64,000 bases of DNA from Clostridium vincentii (GTDB taxonomy: Bacteria > Bacillota > Clostridia > Clostridiales > Clostridiaceae): NCBI RefSeq assembly GCF_002995745.1, contig NZ_PVXQ01000017.1, forward strand, positions 1 to 64,000. Direction: 5' to 3'. The first letter of the stretch is position 1. Every line of letters starts with the position of its first letter. Made by a program: the position numbers and the translations under genes. Below are positions 46,281 through 55,959 of the stretch, piece by piece. The notes beneath the pieces are model-generated. The model worked only from the letters and a program-made list of their open reading frames with translations, had not been told where the DNA came from and did not search any database.

Positions 46281-46304
46281 AGGTCACGGTTTATACCGTG
46301 ACCT
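46281..46304. terminator. Terminator after ssp copy 2, shared with the convergent gene
   Basis: Same AGGTCACGG/CCGTGACCT stem as after copy 1; it lies between ssp copy 2 and the convergent gene at 46309. Confidence 0.8.
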
Positions 46305-46308
46305 TTCA

Positions 46309-46596
46309 TTATTTAAAATGTTTTATTGCTTTATCGAGAGATTCCTTAAGATCATTCCAAGCATTTTCAGTTCCCTCTTTAATATCTTCCCATGAACTTT
46401 CGCTAGCTTTACTAATTTCTTTGTATTTTTTCTTCAAATCGTCTCTCTTTTCTTCAAGCTTCTCAACTTGATTAAGATATTCCAACTTCATATCAACATG
46501 AACTACAGTAGCTTTACTACGCATCACTTTTAGCTTAGCGCTATATTCATCTATCTGAGCATCAATTTTTTGTAAATACAAATCACGTTTTTCCAT
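46309..46596 (-). CDS. Coiled-coil stress-type protein (sll1863-like), hypothetical
   Basis: A 95-residue, highly charged all-helical protein (KRDLYLQKIDAQIDEYSAKL, EKLEEKRDDLKKKYKEI). The C-terminal half is amphipathic (SWEDIKEGTENAWNDLKES), as in sll1863 or late-embryogenesis-like stress proteins. It is followed upstream by a tiny membrane gene of a stress-linked type. No enzymatic motif. Confidence 0.65.
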   Translation of the reverse strand: MEKRDLYLQKIDAQIDEYSAKLKVMRSKATVVHVDMKLEYLNQVEKLEEKRDDLKKKYKEISKASESSWEDIKEGTENAWNDLKESLDKAIKHFK

Positions 46597-46638
46597 TGTT
46601 AATCACTCCTCCTAGTTTGTATTACTAATTACTTTCTA

Positions 46639-46788
46639 TTATTTTCTTCTTCCAAAAAGGAAATCAAAAATAAATGCTACCACAGCGACAACAAGCAAAA
46701 TATGTATAACGCCTCCACCAATTCTAAGTAATAACCCCAATAACCAGATGATTATTACTATTCCTCCTAGCCAACGTAAAAATCCCAT
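46639..46788 (-). CDS. Tiny membrane protein, lmo0937/DUF5670-like
   Basis: A 49-residue protein beginning MGFLRWLGGIVIIIWLLGLL and ending FDFLFGRRK. It has two hydrophobic segments separated by RIGGGV. The pattern matches the short lmo0937-type membrane proteins. The ribosome site AAGGTAGTGAT lies before the ATG. It forms a pair with the coiled-coil gene at 46309. Confidence 0.75.
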   Translation of the reverse strand: MGFLRWLGGIVIIIWLLGLLLRIGGGVIHILLVVAVVAFIFDFLFGRRK

Positions 46789-46853
46789 GCATATCACTAC
46801 CTTTCTTATATCAGTTTTATTTATTATAACTCTTAACCCCGCATTCTACTACC

Positions 46854-46869
46854 ATGTTCTGCAGAACAT
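46854..46869. promoter_or_regulatory. Perfect 16-bp palindrome upstream of the tiny membrane gene
   Basis: ATGTTCTGCAGAACAT is fully self-complementary and lies 66 bases upstream of the gene at 46788. It is not a LexA box (GAAC-N4-GTTC would be required). A stress regulator operator is possible. Confidence 0.4.
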
Positions 46870-46891
46870 TTACTCTATATATTGACTTTAG

Positions 46892-46920
46892 TATAAAAAA
46901 AAACACATATCTAAATGTGA
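46892..46920 (-). terminator. Terminator after HicB-like gene 1
   Basis: On the minus strand CACAT pairs with ATGTG across TTAGAT and is followed by nine T residues. Confidence 0.7.
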
Positions 46921-46958
46921 TGTATAATTATATATTTTAATTCATTTAATTATTACAA

Positions 46959-47363
46959 TTATTTTTCTATATTCAACTCTTTTTTCAAAGCTTTTACTAA
47001 CACACTGGAGAAATTTATATTATGATTTTTTGCTAATATATCTAACCAACTTGGAATAGTTAAAGTCTTCTTAACATAAGTGTCTTTTACTCTACCTCTA
47101 AAATATGGCATCCATACATTTAGATACAATAATTTTTCATTATCTTTTAGTTCTATTTTAAAAATCTGAGTTGAACTTGGTAGTTCTATTTTTTTACTTT
47201 CATAACTTATTATTGTTCTAGATAGAATTTCCATTGCATATTCAACAGCATCCTTTTCTTTTTCTACAAAGGAATAACATTCTTCAAAATCTACAGCTCT
47301 TATTTTAACTTCATCCTCTGAATATGTAAAAATCATAGGATAATTATAAGTATCTTTTAACAT
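46959..47363 (-). CDS. HicB-like regulator without a HicA partner
   Basis: A protein of 134 residues. It has an N-terminal degraded-RNase-H-like HicB domain (YNYPMIFTYSEDEVKIRAVDFEEC) and a C-terminal ribbon-helix-helix/HTH part (LYLNVWMPYFRG, LTIPSWLDILAKNHNINFSS). The start at 47363 follows GAGGTGCTAAAA. HicB is normally the antitoxin and autorepressor of HicA, but no HicA-like ORF is found near. An inverted repeat sits in the promoter spacer. Confidence 0.75.
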   Translation of the reverse strand: MLKDTYNYPMIFTYSEDEVKIRAVDFEECYSFVEKEKDAVEYAMEILSRTIISYESKKIELPSSTQIFKIELKDNEKLLYLNVWMPYFRGRVKDTYVKKTLTIPSWLDILAKNHNINFSSVLVKALKKELNIEK

Positions 47364-47398
47364 TTTTAGCACCTCTTATTTTTTATACATTTACCATA

Positions 47399-47417
47399 AC
47401 ACGTACAATGTACGTGT
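47399..47417 (-). promoter_or_regulatory. Operator-like repeat of HicB-like gene 1
   Basis: ACACGT-N7-ACGTGT (with a longer perfect arm ACACGTAC/GTACGTGT) lies between a TTGCAA -35 and a weak -10. The same arms with the same 7-base spacing occur ahead of gene 2. Confidence 0.65.
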
Positions 47418-47453
47418 TGCAATAATTTTCTAAAAATAAGATTTTTGTTTTAC

Positions 47454-47732
47454 CTAATCTCTATTTCTAAAATATGGCATCCAAGCATTTACATACAATA
47501 ATTTTTCATTCTCTTTTAATTCTATATTAGAAATATCAGTTGTGCTTGGTAGTTTTTTCTTTTTCTTTTCATAATCCATTATTGACTCCGATAGTAAATC
47601 CATTGCAGCTTGTATTTGATCCTTTTCTCCCTCTACAGATGTAGAACATTCTTCGAAATCTACAGCTCTTATCTTTACTTCTTTGTCTAAATATGTGAAT
47701 ATCATTGGATAGTTGTAATTGTCTTTTACCAT
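47454..47732 (-). pseudogene. HicB-like gene 2, truncated
   Basis: Strongly similar to the adjacent gene over its first 92 residues (MVKDNYNYPMIFTYLDKEVK, YVNAWMPYFRNR). It stops right after that segment, so the C-terminal DNA-binding part (about 35 residues in the neighbour) is missing. GGAGATGGT precedes the ATG at 47732. The truncation lies where the promoter of the intact copy begins, as expected for a tandem duplication that lost the 3' end. A shortened protein may still be made. Confidence 0.7.
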
Positions 47733-47769
47733 TTGTACCATCTCCTAATTTACTTATACTCTTATTGTA

Positions 47770-47788
47770 ACACGTATTTAACACGTGT
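47770..47788 (-). promoter_or_regulatory. Operator-like repeat and promoter of HicB-like gene 2
   Basis: On the minus strand TTGACA, a 16-nt spacer and TACAAT form a promoter with ACACGT-N7-ACGTGT overlapping its -35 and spacer. Confidence 0.7.
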
Positions 47789-47859
47789 CAAGTAATTCAA
47801 TATAATTAATACCAACTTTTGGAATTTGTTATGTAACTTAAATTCTTTAAAGAAGTTGT

Positions 47860-48243
47860 CTACGACAACTCTACATCCACATCAGATAACAAATCATATA
47901 CTCCATAATCATACACATTTAATTTAATATTTTCCTTAAGTAACTCTGAAATCAGCTCATCTTTTTCTTCTTGAAATATATCTGAATTACGTATTTTATC
48001 CATAAAGTCATCTAAATTATATATCTGACATTCTCCGTCTTCAACTCCAGCAACTATTCCTATATCATTGAAGTCCTCATGCATATCCTGTGAACCTTCT
48101 TCCCCATTATGAATACTACTTAAAGTTTTTTTTAAGTAATATTCTTGAATTAATCCTCTAGCATGATCTACATCTTTAAATCCTCTGATATTACCTGATG
48201 GCATTAAAACTAAATAACTATTCACTGGCGTAATGTAATTCAT
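47860..48243 (-). CDS. Hypothetical protein, acidic
   Basis: A soluble acidic protein of 127 residues (start M at 48243, AGGAGAG upstream). A conserved-looking first part (ITPVNSYLVLMPSGNIRGFK) is followed by a helical acidic C-terminus ending YDLLSDVDVELS. It lies just after the clpB terminator. No family recognised. Confidence 0.6.
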   Translation of the reverse strand: MNYITPVNSYLVLMPSGNIRGFKDVDHARGLIQEYYLKKTLSSIHNGEEGSQDMHEDFNDIGIVAGVEDGECQIYNLDDFMDKIRNSDIFQEEKDELISELLKENIKLNVYDYGVYDLLSDVDVELS

Positions 48244-48277
48244 ATTCATCTCTCCTAAATGTCATAAAATTTAAAGA

Positions 48278-48308
48278 AAAAGGGATACATTAAGATGCAT
48301 CCCTTTTT
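48278..48308 (-). terminator. Terminator after clpB
   Basis: AAAAAGGGAT and ATCCCTTTTT form the stem on the minus strand, followed by TTTTTCTTT. Confidence 0.8.
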
Positions 48309-48357
48309 AATTATATTCTATTTTCTGCACTTTTAGCTCTTCCTATACAAGCTATTT

Positions 48358-50958
48358 TTACCTTGTATAAATTTTTAAATTATCCTCTTCTCCATCCACT
48401 ACTACCTTTGATCCATAATGAACATCACCCTTTATGATTTTTCTAGCCAAATTATTTTCTAGGGTATTTTGGATATATCTCTTAAGAGGTCTTGCTCCAT
48501 ATACAACATCGTAGCCTTCTCTTGCCAAAATATCCTTAGCCTTATCAGTAACCTCAAGTTCAATATTTTTTTCTTTTAATCTATATCTTACTTCATCTAA
48601 GAAAATATCAATTATTTTCTTAATTCCACTTTCTGATAATGGCTTAAACATAATAGTGTCATCTACTCTATTTAAAAATTCTGGTTTAAATTTATTTTTT
48701 AAAGCTCCCATAACCAACTTTTTACTTTCTACACTTACCTCATCTTCATTATCATTATCTAGCAAGTATTGAGATCCTATATTAGAAGTCATTATTATAA
48801 TTGTATTTTTAAAATCAACGGTCTTTCCTTTATTATCTGTTAATCTACCTTCATCTAAAATCTGAAGAAATATATTAAATACATCTTCATGAGCTTTTTC
48901 AATTTCATCAAAAAGTAAAACACAATATGGTTTTCTTCTAACAGCTTCTGTTAATTGGCCGCCCTCCTCATATCCTACATATCCTGGGGGTGCTCCAACT
49001 AATCTTGATACAGAATGCTTTTCCATATATTCTGACATATCAATTCTTATCATAGCTTTCTCACTATCAAATAAAGTTCTTGCTAAAGTTTTCGCAAGCT
49101 CTGTTTTACCTACTCCAGTAGGTCCAAGGAATATAAAAGATCCAATCGGTTTATTCTCATCTTTAAGGCCAGCTCTTGCTCTTAATATAGCACTAGTTAC
49201 TGACTCAACTGCTGCATCTTGACCTATTACTCTCTTTTGCAATTCCTTATCTAATCTTAAAAGCTTATCTCTTTCACCCTCTAATAAATTAGATACTGGA
49301 ATACCAGTCCATTTAGAAAGAACTTTTGAAATTTCTTCCTCAGTAACCTCTTCCTTTAAAAGAGCTCCCTTATAATTTTCTTTAACTTCCTTTTCTTTTT
49401 TCTCAATTTCTTCTTCAAGACCTGGGATTGTTGAATACTTAATCTCTGCTACCTTATTATAATCATAAGCTCTTTCATATATTTCCACATCGCCTCGAGT
49501 ATTATCAAGTTTAGTTTTTAATTCTTTTAATGAAGTAATATGCCCCTTTTCTTTTTCATACTTAGCTGTCATCTCATCATTTTTCTCTTTAAGTTCAGCT
49601 GCTTCCTTTACAATATCTTTAAGTCTTTTTTTAGAACCTTCATCCTTTTCCTTTTCCAAAGCACCCTTTTCAATCTCTAGTTGAAATAATTTTCTTCTAA
49701 TAACATCTAATTCTGCTGGAAGGGAATCTATTTGAGTTCTTATCATAGCTCCAGCTTCATCAATTAAATCTATTGCCTTATCTGGTAAAAATCTATCTTG
49801 AATATATCTATGAGAAAGCTTTGCAGCAGCAACAATTGCATTATCATGAATTCTTATACCATGATGAATTTCAAATTTTTCTTTAAGACCTCTTAAAATT
49901 GATATTGTATCCTCTACAGTTGGTTCATTGATTATTACAGGTTGAAATCTTCTCTCTAAAGCCTTATCCTTCTCAATGTATTGTCTATATTCATCAAAGG
50001 TTGTAGCACCAATACAATGAAGTTCTCCTCTTGCAAGCAAAGGTTTAATTAAATTACCTGCATCCATAGCACCCTCAGTTTTTCCTGCACCTACAATAGT
50101 GTGAATTTCATCTATAAATAATATTATCTTTCCCTCACTACTTTGTACCTCTTTTAAAACAGCTTTTAATCTTTCCTCAAATTCACCTCTATACTTAGCT
50201 CCAGCTATTAATGAACCCATGTCTAAAGAAAATATTATCTTATCCTTTAATCCTTCTGGCACATCGCCCTTTACTATTCTTTCTGCTAAACCTTCAACTA
50301 TAGCTGTTTTACCAACTCCCGGCTCGCCTATTAAAACCGGATTATTTTTTGTTCTTCTAGCTAAAGTTGTAACTATTCTTCTTATTTCTTCATCTCTTCC
50401 TATTACAGGATCAAGTTTGTGCTTCTTAGCTAGATTTACTAGGTTTATACCATACTTACTTAAAGCATCATAGGTTCCTTCTGGATCTTGAGTTTCAACT
50501 CTTTGATTACCACGAACCTCTTCTAAAACCTTCATAAAATCTTTTTTTGTTACATTAAATTTTTTAAGAATTTCTCCAACTGTACCTTTACTGTCAACCT
50601 CCATAATGGCAAGCATTAAATGTTCTACACTCACATATGAGTCTTTAAACTTTGTAGAAATATCTTCTGCTTTTACTAAAACCTCTTCAACTTTCCTTGT
50701 AATATAGACTCCTGAAGAATCTGCGCCTTCACCTAATACTTTAGGCATAGATTTAAGTTTCTGATTTATATTTCCCTTCAAATCTTTAACCTCAATATCC
50801 ATTTTAGTGAAAATATTTGGAATTAATCCATCTTCTTGTTCTATAAGAGCAGAAAAAAGATGAACAATTTCAATTTGTTGATGATTATATTTTACAGCTG
50901 TTAAATTCGCCTCATTTAATGCTTGTTGAACTCTTAAAGTCATTTTATCTACATTCAT
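48358..50958 (-). CDS. clpB: Disaggregase chaperone ClpB
   Basis: An 866-residue AAA+ hexamer that rescues aggregated proteins with DnaK. It has an N-terminal Clp-N domain (1-145), AAA-1 with [13 protein letters not shown] and [14 protein letters not shown], and a coiled-coil M domain (about 400-525) that distinguishes it from ClpC. AAA-2 follows with [21 protein letters not shown] and the C-terminal [11 protein letters not shown] CtsR box lies over its promoter. Length matches ClpB. Confidence 0.96.
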   Translation of the reverse strand: MNVDKMTLRVQQALNEANLTAVKYNHQQIEIVHLFSALIEQEDGLIPNIFTKMDIEVKDLKGNINQKLKSMPKVLGEGADSSGVYITRKVEEVLVKAEDISTKFKDSYVSVEHLMLAIMEVDSKGTVGEILKKFNVTKKDFMKVLEEVRGNQRVETQDPEGTYDALSKYGINLVNLAKKHKLDPVIGRDEEIRRIVTTLARRTKNNPVLIGEPGVGKTAIVEGLAERIVKGDVPEGLKDKIIFSLDMGSLIAGAKYRGEFEERLKAVLKEVQSSEGKIILFIDEIHTIVGAGKTEGAMDAGNLIKPLLARGELHCIGATTFDEYRQYIEKDKALERRFQPVIINEPTVEDTISILRGLKEKFEIHHGIRIHDNAIVAAAKLSHRYIQDRFLPDKAIDLIDEAGAMIRTQIDSLPAELDVIRRKLFQLEIEKGALEKEKDEGSKKRLKDIVKEAAELKEKNDEMTAKYEKEKGHITSLKELKTKLDNTRGDVEIYERAYDYNKVAEIKYSTIPGLEEEIEKKEKEVKENYKGALLKEEVTEEEISKVLSKWTGIPVSNLLEGERDKLLRLDKELQKRVIGQDAAVESVTSAILRARAGLKDENKPIGSFIFLGPTGVGKTELAKTLARTLFDSEKAMIRIDMSEYMEKHSVSRLVGAPPGYVGYEEGGQLTEAVRRKPYCVLLFDEIEKAHEDVFNIFLQILDEGRLTDNKGKTVDFKNTIIIMTSNIGSQYLLDNDNEDEVSVESKKLVMGALKNKFKPEFLNRVDDTIMFKPLSESGIKKIIDIFLDEVRYRLKEKNIELEVTDKAKDILAREGYDVVYGARPLKRYIQNTLENNLARKIIKGDVHYGSKVVVDGEEDNLKIYTR

Positions 50959-51012
50959 AAATAAATCCTCCTTTTAATAAAAATTTTATCTATACTCTTA
51001 TAATAATACTAA

Positions 51013-51029
51013 GGTCAAAGAAAGTCAAA
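51013..51029. promoter_or_regulatory. CtsR box at the clpB promoter
   Basis: The direct heptad repeat GGTCAAA-GAA-AGTCAAA matches the CtsR operator (RGTCAAA-N3-RGTCAAA). It overlaps the -35 (TTGACT) of a minus-strand promoter with TATTAT 17 bases on. Heat-shock repression of clpB by CtsR is expected. Confidence 0.85.
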
Positions 51030-51112
51030 GTATTATTGAATTATTTTTTTCTTTTGTAAAATACTAATAATTGCTATAATTTAAATAGACCAAAAATATT
51101 AGGAGGTACCTT

Positions 51113-53206
51113 ATGAGAAAAGAATATATTTCTTTTAATTCAGAACTGCCTGTAAAAATTTTCTATTCCTCTGTACAGGAATATCCCCTACATTGGCATA
51201 ACTGCATAGAAATAATTTACGTGTTAAAAGGTCGAATTAAAATTTCAAGTAATACTGACAACTTTGAGATTAGTGAAAATCAATTAGAAATAATTAATAT
51301 AGATGAAGCTCATAGTATTAGCTCTGATGATGAAAATAAGCTTTTACTCTTTCATATAGACCCCTTATTTTTCGCTAAATATTATAAGGATGTAGCTAAT
51401 ATATTTTTCTATACTGATTCAAGTAGCATAGACTCACAAACAGGTGATGAATACAATGAATTAAGGATTTTCTTATCAGAGCTTTTGTATGAATATGTTC
51501 AAAAGCAAGAAAACTATGATGAAGAAATTGAAAGTATATTAATTAATCTATTATTCCACTTAATCAATAATTTTCATTATTTGCTCTATGAGCAGGAAGA
51601 ACTAAAAGATAATAAAGCACAACTTGAAAGATATCATAGAATTTCTACATATATTTATACTAACTATAACAAAAATATAACGCTTCAAGAGATTGCTAAA
51701 AAGGAATTTTTGAGTCCTCATTATCTTTCACATGAAATAAAATATGCTACAGGATCTAACTTTACCGATATTCTTAATTTAACTAGGATTGAGGAATCTA
51801 TCAAGCTCTTATTAGCTAGTGACATGAGTATATCGGAAATTTCAGATGAGGTTGGATTTTCTCACGTTAGATATTTAAACAAACATTTTAAAATTCGTTA
51901 TAATTGCACTCCTCTCCAATTTAAGAGAAAAAATAAGGTCTCATTTGAAGAATATGAAAAACTGAAAAGTGTTACCGATCTCCCTTTAGATGAGTCCATT
52001 ACTTTTATCTCCTCATATCTTGAAGATTATGAAAGATATAATTATGAAAACAAACTTTGGAGTATTCATGTTGATATGGCTAATTCTCAAGGTAAATTCA
52101 GAGAAAAATTCAGAGATATAATAAGTCTTGGGGATGCCTTTGATTTGTTGATAGATGATAATCGAGATATTTTAGAAGAGCTTCAGGGAGAAATCCATTT
52201 TATTCATGGAAGATTAGAGAATTTCTTTAATGAAGATATGGGGGTTTTTAAGGGTGGTAACTTTTATAATTGGAATAGAGCCCGAACCGTTTTAGAATTT
52301 CTAGATTTTATTAATATCAATCCTCTAATAGTATTAGATAATAAAAGTTTCTCCATTGAGGATTACAAAAAGGTATTAAACAGCTTTTTCTCTTATTTTT
52401 TAGATATAGAGACAGTAGATCTTTCTTTAATTAAATTCCAAATTGGATCTAATTTAGATGATGAACTTAAGTCAGCTTTAAGAAATCACATTAGTGAAAT
52501 TTTAAATTATGAAGTGTTAATTAATATTTTCACTCAAAACCGAAGACTTAATGCCTTATATGATACTGCCTATATGCTTCCTTATATAATTCACAAGGAA
52601 ATATTTAAGAATGATGATATGAGCTCTCTGCGTGCCTTTGATGTTCTTGAGAGAGAGACCTACTTAAATAACGAAGTCTTTATAGGTTCCTCAGGTTTAA
52701 TTAATGATATGGCAATTAGAAAACCTTCATATTATGCATATTATTTAATGAGCAAGTTATCTGGTGAAGTAGTTTCAAAAGACAATGGGTATATAGTAAC
52801 TAAAAATTCTGAAGGGTTTAACATATTATTATATACCTACGATGAATTGTTAGATAACCTTCTAGATACAGAAAGTATACTAACTAAACGTGGTATTTCT
52901 AAAACTATTGAAAAAAAGATATCCTTAAATCTCACTAATGTTAACAAAGACTCTAGGATAATCTTCTATGAAATAAACGAGAAAACTGGATCCTCCTATA
53001 ATTATTGGCTCTCTATGGGTAAACCTGATAGATTAAGTATAGGGGAAAAGGAGATTTTATCTAAAGCATCTTTTCCTAAAATTGAATTTAAATATGCTAA
53101 GAAAAGTTCTGTTCTAAATATAATTACTCAATTAAAAGGCTTTGGAGCAACATTGATTATAGTACGTCCTATGGGCAAAAAAGTCAAAAATCAAAGGCAT
53201 TCCTGA
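51113..53206 (+). CDS. AraC-family regulator with large C-terminal GH39-like domain
   Basis: A 697-residue protein with an N-terminal cupin (residues 20-110, PLHWHNCIEIIYVLKG) and an AraC HTH pair (about 180-275, ITLQEIAKKEFLSPHYLSHEI and ISEISDEVGFSHVRYLNKHF). A C-terminal region of about 400 residues resembles a degenerate beta-xylosidase-like TIM barrel found in sugar-sensing AraC proteins. That region lacks clear catalytic acids, so it may sense a sugar. AGGAGGTACC precedes the ATG. Divergent from clpB. Confidence 0.8.
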   Translation: MRKEYISFNSELPVKIFYSSVQEYPLHWHNCIEIIYVLKGRIKISSNTDNFEISENQLEIINIDEAHSISSDDENKLLLFHIDPLFFAKYYKDVANIFFYTDSSSIDSQTGDEYNELRIFLSELLYEYVQKQENYDEEIESILINLLFHLINNFHYLLYEQEELKDNKAQLERYHRISTYIYTNYNKNITLQEIAKKEFLSPHYLSHEIKYATGSNFTDILNLTRIEESIKLLLASDMSISEISDEVGFSHVRYLNKHFKIRYNCTPLQFKRKNKVSFEEYEKLKSVTDLPLDESITFISSYLEDYERYNYENKLWSIHVDMANSQGKFREKFRDIISLGDAFDLLIDDNRDILEELQGEIHFIHGRLENFFNEDMGVFKGGNFYNWNRARTVLEFLDFININPLIVLDNKSFSIEDYKKVLNSFFSYFLDIETVDLSLIKFQIGSNLDDELKSALRNHISEILNYEVLINIFTQNRRLNALYDTAYMLPYIIHKEIFKNDDMSSLRAFDVLERETYLNNEVFIGSSGLINDMAIRKPSYYAYYLMSKLSGEVVSKDNGYIVTKNSEGFNILLYTYDELLDNLLDTESILTKRGISKTIEKKISLNLTNVNKDSRIIFYEINEKTGSSYNYWLSMGKPDRLSIGEKEILSKASFPKIEFKYAKKSSVLNIITQLKGFGATLIIVRPMGKKVKNQRHS

Positions 53207-53223
53207 AGGAATGCCCTTTTTTT
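53196..53223 (+). terminator. Terminator overlapping the end of the AraC gene
   Basis: GGCATTCC pairs with GGAATGCC and is followed by TTTTTTT. Confidence 0.85.
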
Positions 53224-54484
53224 ATATTAATTTATCTTTATTCATTGCTAATGAAAAATACTTTATTGAATCCTGAACATCCCCTAAATTATAGTACATA
53301 TTAGCCATATCTAAATATCTTTGATTTCTTTGTTCAGTGGTTCCAAACTTTAATATTGAATCTAAGGAAATATTCATATACATCTCAGCCTCAATATATT
53401 TGCCCTGCTTTTGAAGAATGCTCCCTTTGAAATAATAATCTCTTTCTATAAGCCTTATATCACCAGTTTCAATAGCTAGGTTTAAAGCATGTCCTATTAA
53501 TTCATAAGCTTTATCATATTGCCTATTTTTATATAATGTATATATACATTCATTCAAAAATTCAACATACTTTTCTTTATCGTGTTGAGGAAATATATTT
53601 ATGCCATCTGTAATTTCCATAATAGCTCTATCATATTCACCTGCTGTAAAATACGCTTTACCATATTCCCCCTTAGCAGTAGCTACTAATGTTGGGTCAT
53701 CTTTTTGACATTTAAATGTTTTTTCAATATATTCTTCAGCCTGAGAATTTTTTAACAATATACAAACTAATGCGTATTGTTTAAATATTCTGCCCCGAAT
53801 AGTAATATCATCTATAGCATCTGAATACTTTACAGCTTGTGAAAGTAGCTCATACCCCTTATCTAATTGATTTATTGAACAGTAACAGATTCCTTCATAA
53901 TAAGCTATATTGGAATATGTTGATTTCTCTGCATCACTATTAACCTTAATTACATCCCTTAACCTACTATAGTAAGCTATCGCCTCATTATACTCATTGT
54001 TTTGCAATAAATATTTAGCCATATCGCTAAAATAAATTATAGTATTTTCTTCTTTGTTATCCTTTTGATATAAATCATAATATTGAGATACTATTAATTG
54101 TATCTTTTCATATTTTTCTTCCTTAAGATAATATGAAAATAATATATGTATTAATTCAAATGCTAGTTCATAATATTCATAATCCACAGCATACTCTAGA
54201 TTATGTTTAATATTTTCTTCTATATTCTTATCTTTACTAGTACTATCCTTGATAACAGCTAAATTCGTAGTTATTTGTTCATAAACATCATGAACAATAT
54301 ATTCATACTCAATTCCAATCTTTTCTGCTATAAATTTAATGGTTGCATTATCAGCCTTAACCTTCCCATTCTCAATGCAACTCATTTTTGAAATTGAGAT
54401 TTTATCTCCACATAATTCTTTTAATGTTATGCCATTATAAACTCTTGCTCTTTTAATTTTTTCTCCAGTAGACAATATTTCCAT
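53222..54484 (-). CDS. XRE-TPR (RNPP-type) regulator, copy 2
   Basis: The protein has an N-terminal XRE helix-turn-helix (residues 5-60, GEKIKRARVYNGITLKELCG) and then about ten TPR-like helices over 350 residues. That is the plan of peptide-sensing RNPP regulators (PlcR, Rgg, NprR). GGGTGATT precedes the ATG at 54484, 19 bases after the stop of the upstream paralogue, so they are cotranscribed. No signal-peptide gene seen nearby. Confidence 0.8.
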   Translation of the reverse strand: MEILSTGEKIKRARVYNGITLKELCGDKISISKMSCIENGKVKADNATIKFIAEKIGIEYEYIVHDVYEQITTNLAVIKDSTSKDKNIEENIKHNLEYAVDYEYYELAFELIHILFSYYLKEEKYEKIQLIVSQYYDLYQKDNKEENTIIYFSDMAKYLLQNNEYNEAIAYYSRLRDVIKVNSDAEKSTYSNIAYYEGICYCSINQLDKGYELLSQAVKYSDAIDDITIRGRIFKQYALVCILLKNSQAEEYIEKTFKCQKDDPTLVATAKGEYGKAYFTAGEYDRAIMEITDGINIFPQHDKEKYVEFLNECIYTLYKNRQYDKAYELIGHALNLAIETGDIRLIERDYYFKGSILQKQGKYIEAEMYMNISLDSILKFGTTEQRNQRYLDMANMYYNLGDVQDSIKYFSLAMNKDKLI

Positions 54485-54503
54485 AAAAATCACCCATCTT
54501 ATT

Positions 54504-55805
54504 TTAGTTTTCTATAATTCCAAGTTCTTTGAATATAGCTACACCTTGTTCTAAGTATTCCGTTGCGCTTTCCATTTGTTTCATATCCATAAAATGTTTT
54601 CCAAGCATAATAGCTAATTCACCTGTTCTCTTTGACATATCTTTTTCCTTTGCATACTTATAAGTCTGAATTAAAACACTTTCTGCCTCATCGAATTGTT
54701 GCTCAATCATGTGTACTCTGCTTCTAATCAAGTTATACTCAATCTTTCCTTCAATATTATCTTCTGTAATTTGGTGATATACCTCTTTAAGAAGTGCTTC
54801 ACATTCAACTATATTCTTTAGTTTAATATGATTCTTACAAATATTTAAGATTGTTTCTACTCTTTCATTTTTATCTTTTTTAGAAACAGCTTCTTTTGCT
54901 AAATCATATCTTTTAAAAGATTCTCCTATGTTTTCGAAATTATAAAATAGCTTACCTAAATTATTTTCTATTTTAGAAATATTTTTCAAATGACTTATTT
55001 CTTCATATACCTCTAAGGTCTTATTAGAATACTTTAGAGCATTTACTAAATCATCTTTTTTATTATATTCTTCAGAAATTCGAAGTAATGACTCTGCATA
55101 TTTTTCTTTATCATAAACTCCATTAAATTTATTCTTAGCTAGATTTGTATATTCCTTTGCCTTTGCTTTATTTTCAACTGCAAAAAAAGTTTTTGCCATA
55201 TAATAATATATTTCTCCAATAATATATTCATCCCCTATATTATTATCCAAATAAACCTTCTCTGCTTGCCTTAAATAACTATTGGCTGAATGATAGGCTT
55301 TTAATCTTAAAGTTATAATTCCTAGATTTAAGAAGATTTGTACTATTTCTTCATGCTTATTATTTCTAACAAAAATTACATTAGCTGATAGAAAAAATTG
55401 TTGTGCCAATGCAAATTCTCCATTATAAATATTTATTTTTGCACATAAAAAAAGTATTTTACCTTTCCTATACTCTAAATTATATTTCTCAACATATACT
55501 AAAGATTTTTCTATATACTCTTCTGCCGAATTTAAATTTCCACTTATTATATAAGATTCTGCCATTTGCAAATAATACGTACTTATGGTTTCAGCTTGGC
55601 TTTCTTCTGATTCCATTAAATATTCTACAGTAGTCTTTAAATTTACAGATAAATATTCTAATAAATCCATTGATGGATTGGATCTTCCTGATTCTACTAA
55701 ACTTATCTGCCCAGGGGTAATTCTATTCTTTGCTAAATCCTTCAATGTCATATTTAATTCTTTTCTCTTTGTTTTTATCTTTTCACCTAATGACAGAATT
55801 TCCAT
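54504..55805 (-). CDS. XRE-TPR (RNPP-type) regulator, copy 1
   Basis: A 433-residue paralogue of the next gene. It opens MEILSLGEKIKTKRKELNMT with an HTH (RITPGQISLVESGRSNPSMD), followed by TPR helices (IYNGEFALAQQFF, YHSANSYLRQAEKVY). AAAGGTGAGGGTG precedes the ATG. The pair differ widely, so they may bind different targets or form heterodimers. Targets unknown. Confidence 0.8.
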   Translation of the reverse strand: MEILSLGEKIKTKRKELNMTLKDLAKNRITPGQISLVESGRSNPSMDLLEYLSVNLKTTVEYLMESEESQAETISTYYLQMAESYIISGNLNSAEEYIEKSLVYVEKYNLEYRKGKILFLCAKINIYNGEFALAQQFFLSANVIFVRNNKHEEIVQIFLNLGIITLRLKAYHSANSYLRQAEKVYLDNNIGDEYIIGEIYYYMAKTFFAVENKAKAKEYTNLAKNKFNGVYDKEKYAESLLRISEEYNKKDDLVNALKYSNKTLEVYEEISHLKNISKIENNLGKLFYNFENIGESFKRYDLAKEAVSKKDKNERVETILNICKNHIKLKNIVECEALLKEVYHQITEDNIEGKIEYNLIRSRVHMIEQQFDEAESVLIQTYKYAKEKDMSKRTGELAIMLGKHFMDMKQMESATEYLEQGVAIFKELGIIEN

Positions 55806-55959
55806 TACACCCTCACCTTTTTTTGTATTATTACCAATTAAAATAATTTCTATGTTTAATAACTAAATTATATCATAATTTTGTAAAAGTAAGCAACAAA
55901 ATGTAATAATTTTAGTGAAAAGCCCTTAATAAGTCGTTATAATTACTAATTTATTATAA

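Larger units (their letters stand above)
45959..46306. repeat. Tandem duplication, unit 2 (ssp gene)
   Basis: Second unit of the duplication that starts at 45529, offset by about 430 bases. Confidence 0.85.

Noticed and set aside
46854-46869. LexA/SOS box
   Set aside because: The palindrome is GTTC-N4-GAAC, the reverse arrangement of the Gram-positive SOS box.
46959-47788. Complete HicAB toxin-antitoxin system
   Set aside because: No HicA-like ORF is found on either strand within the neighbourhood.
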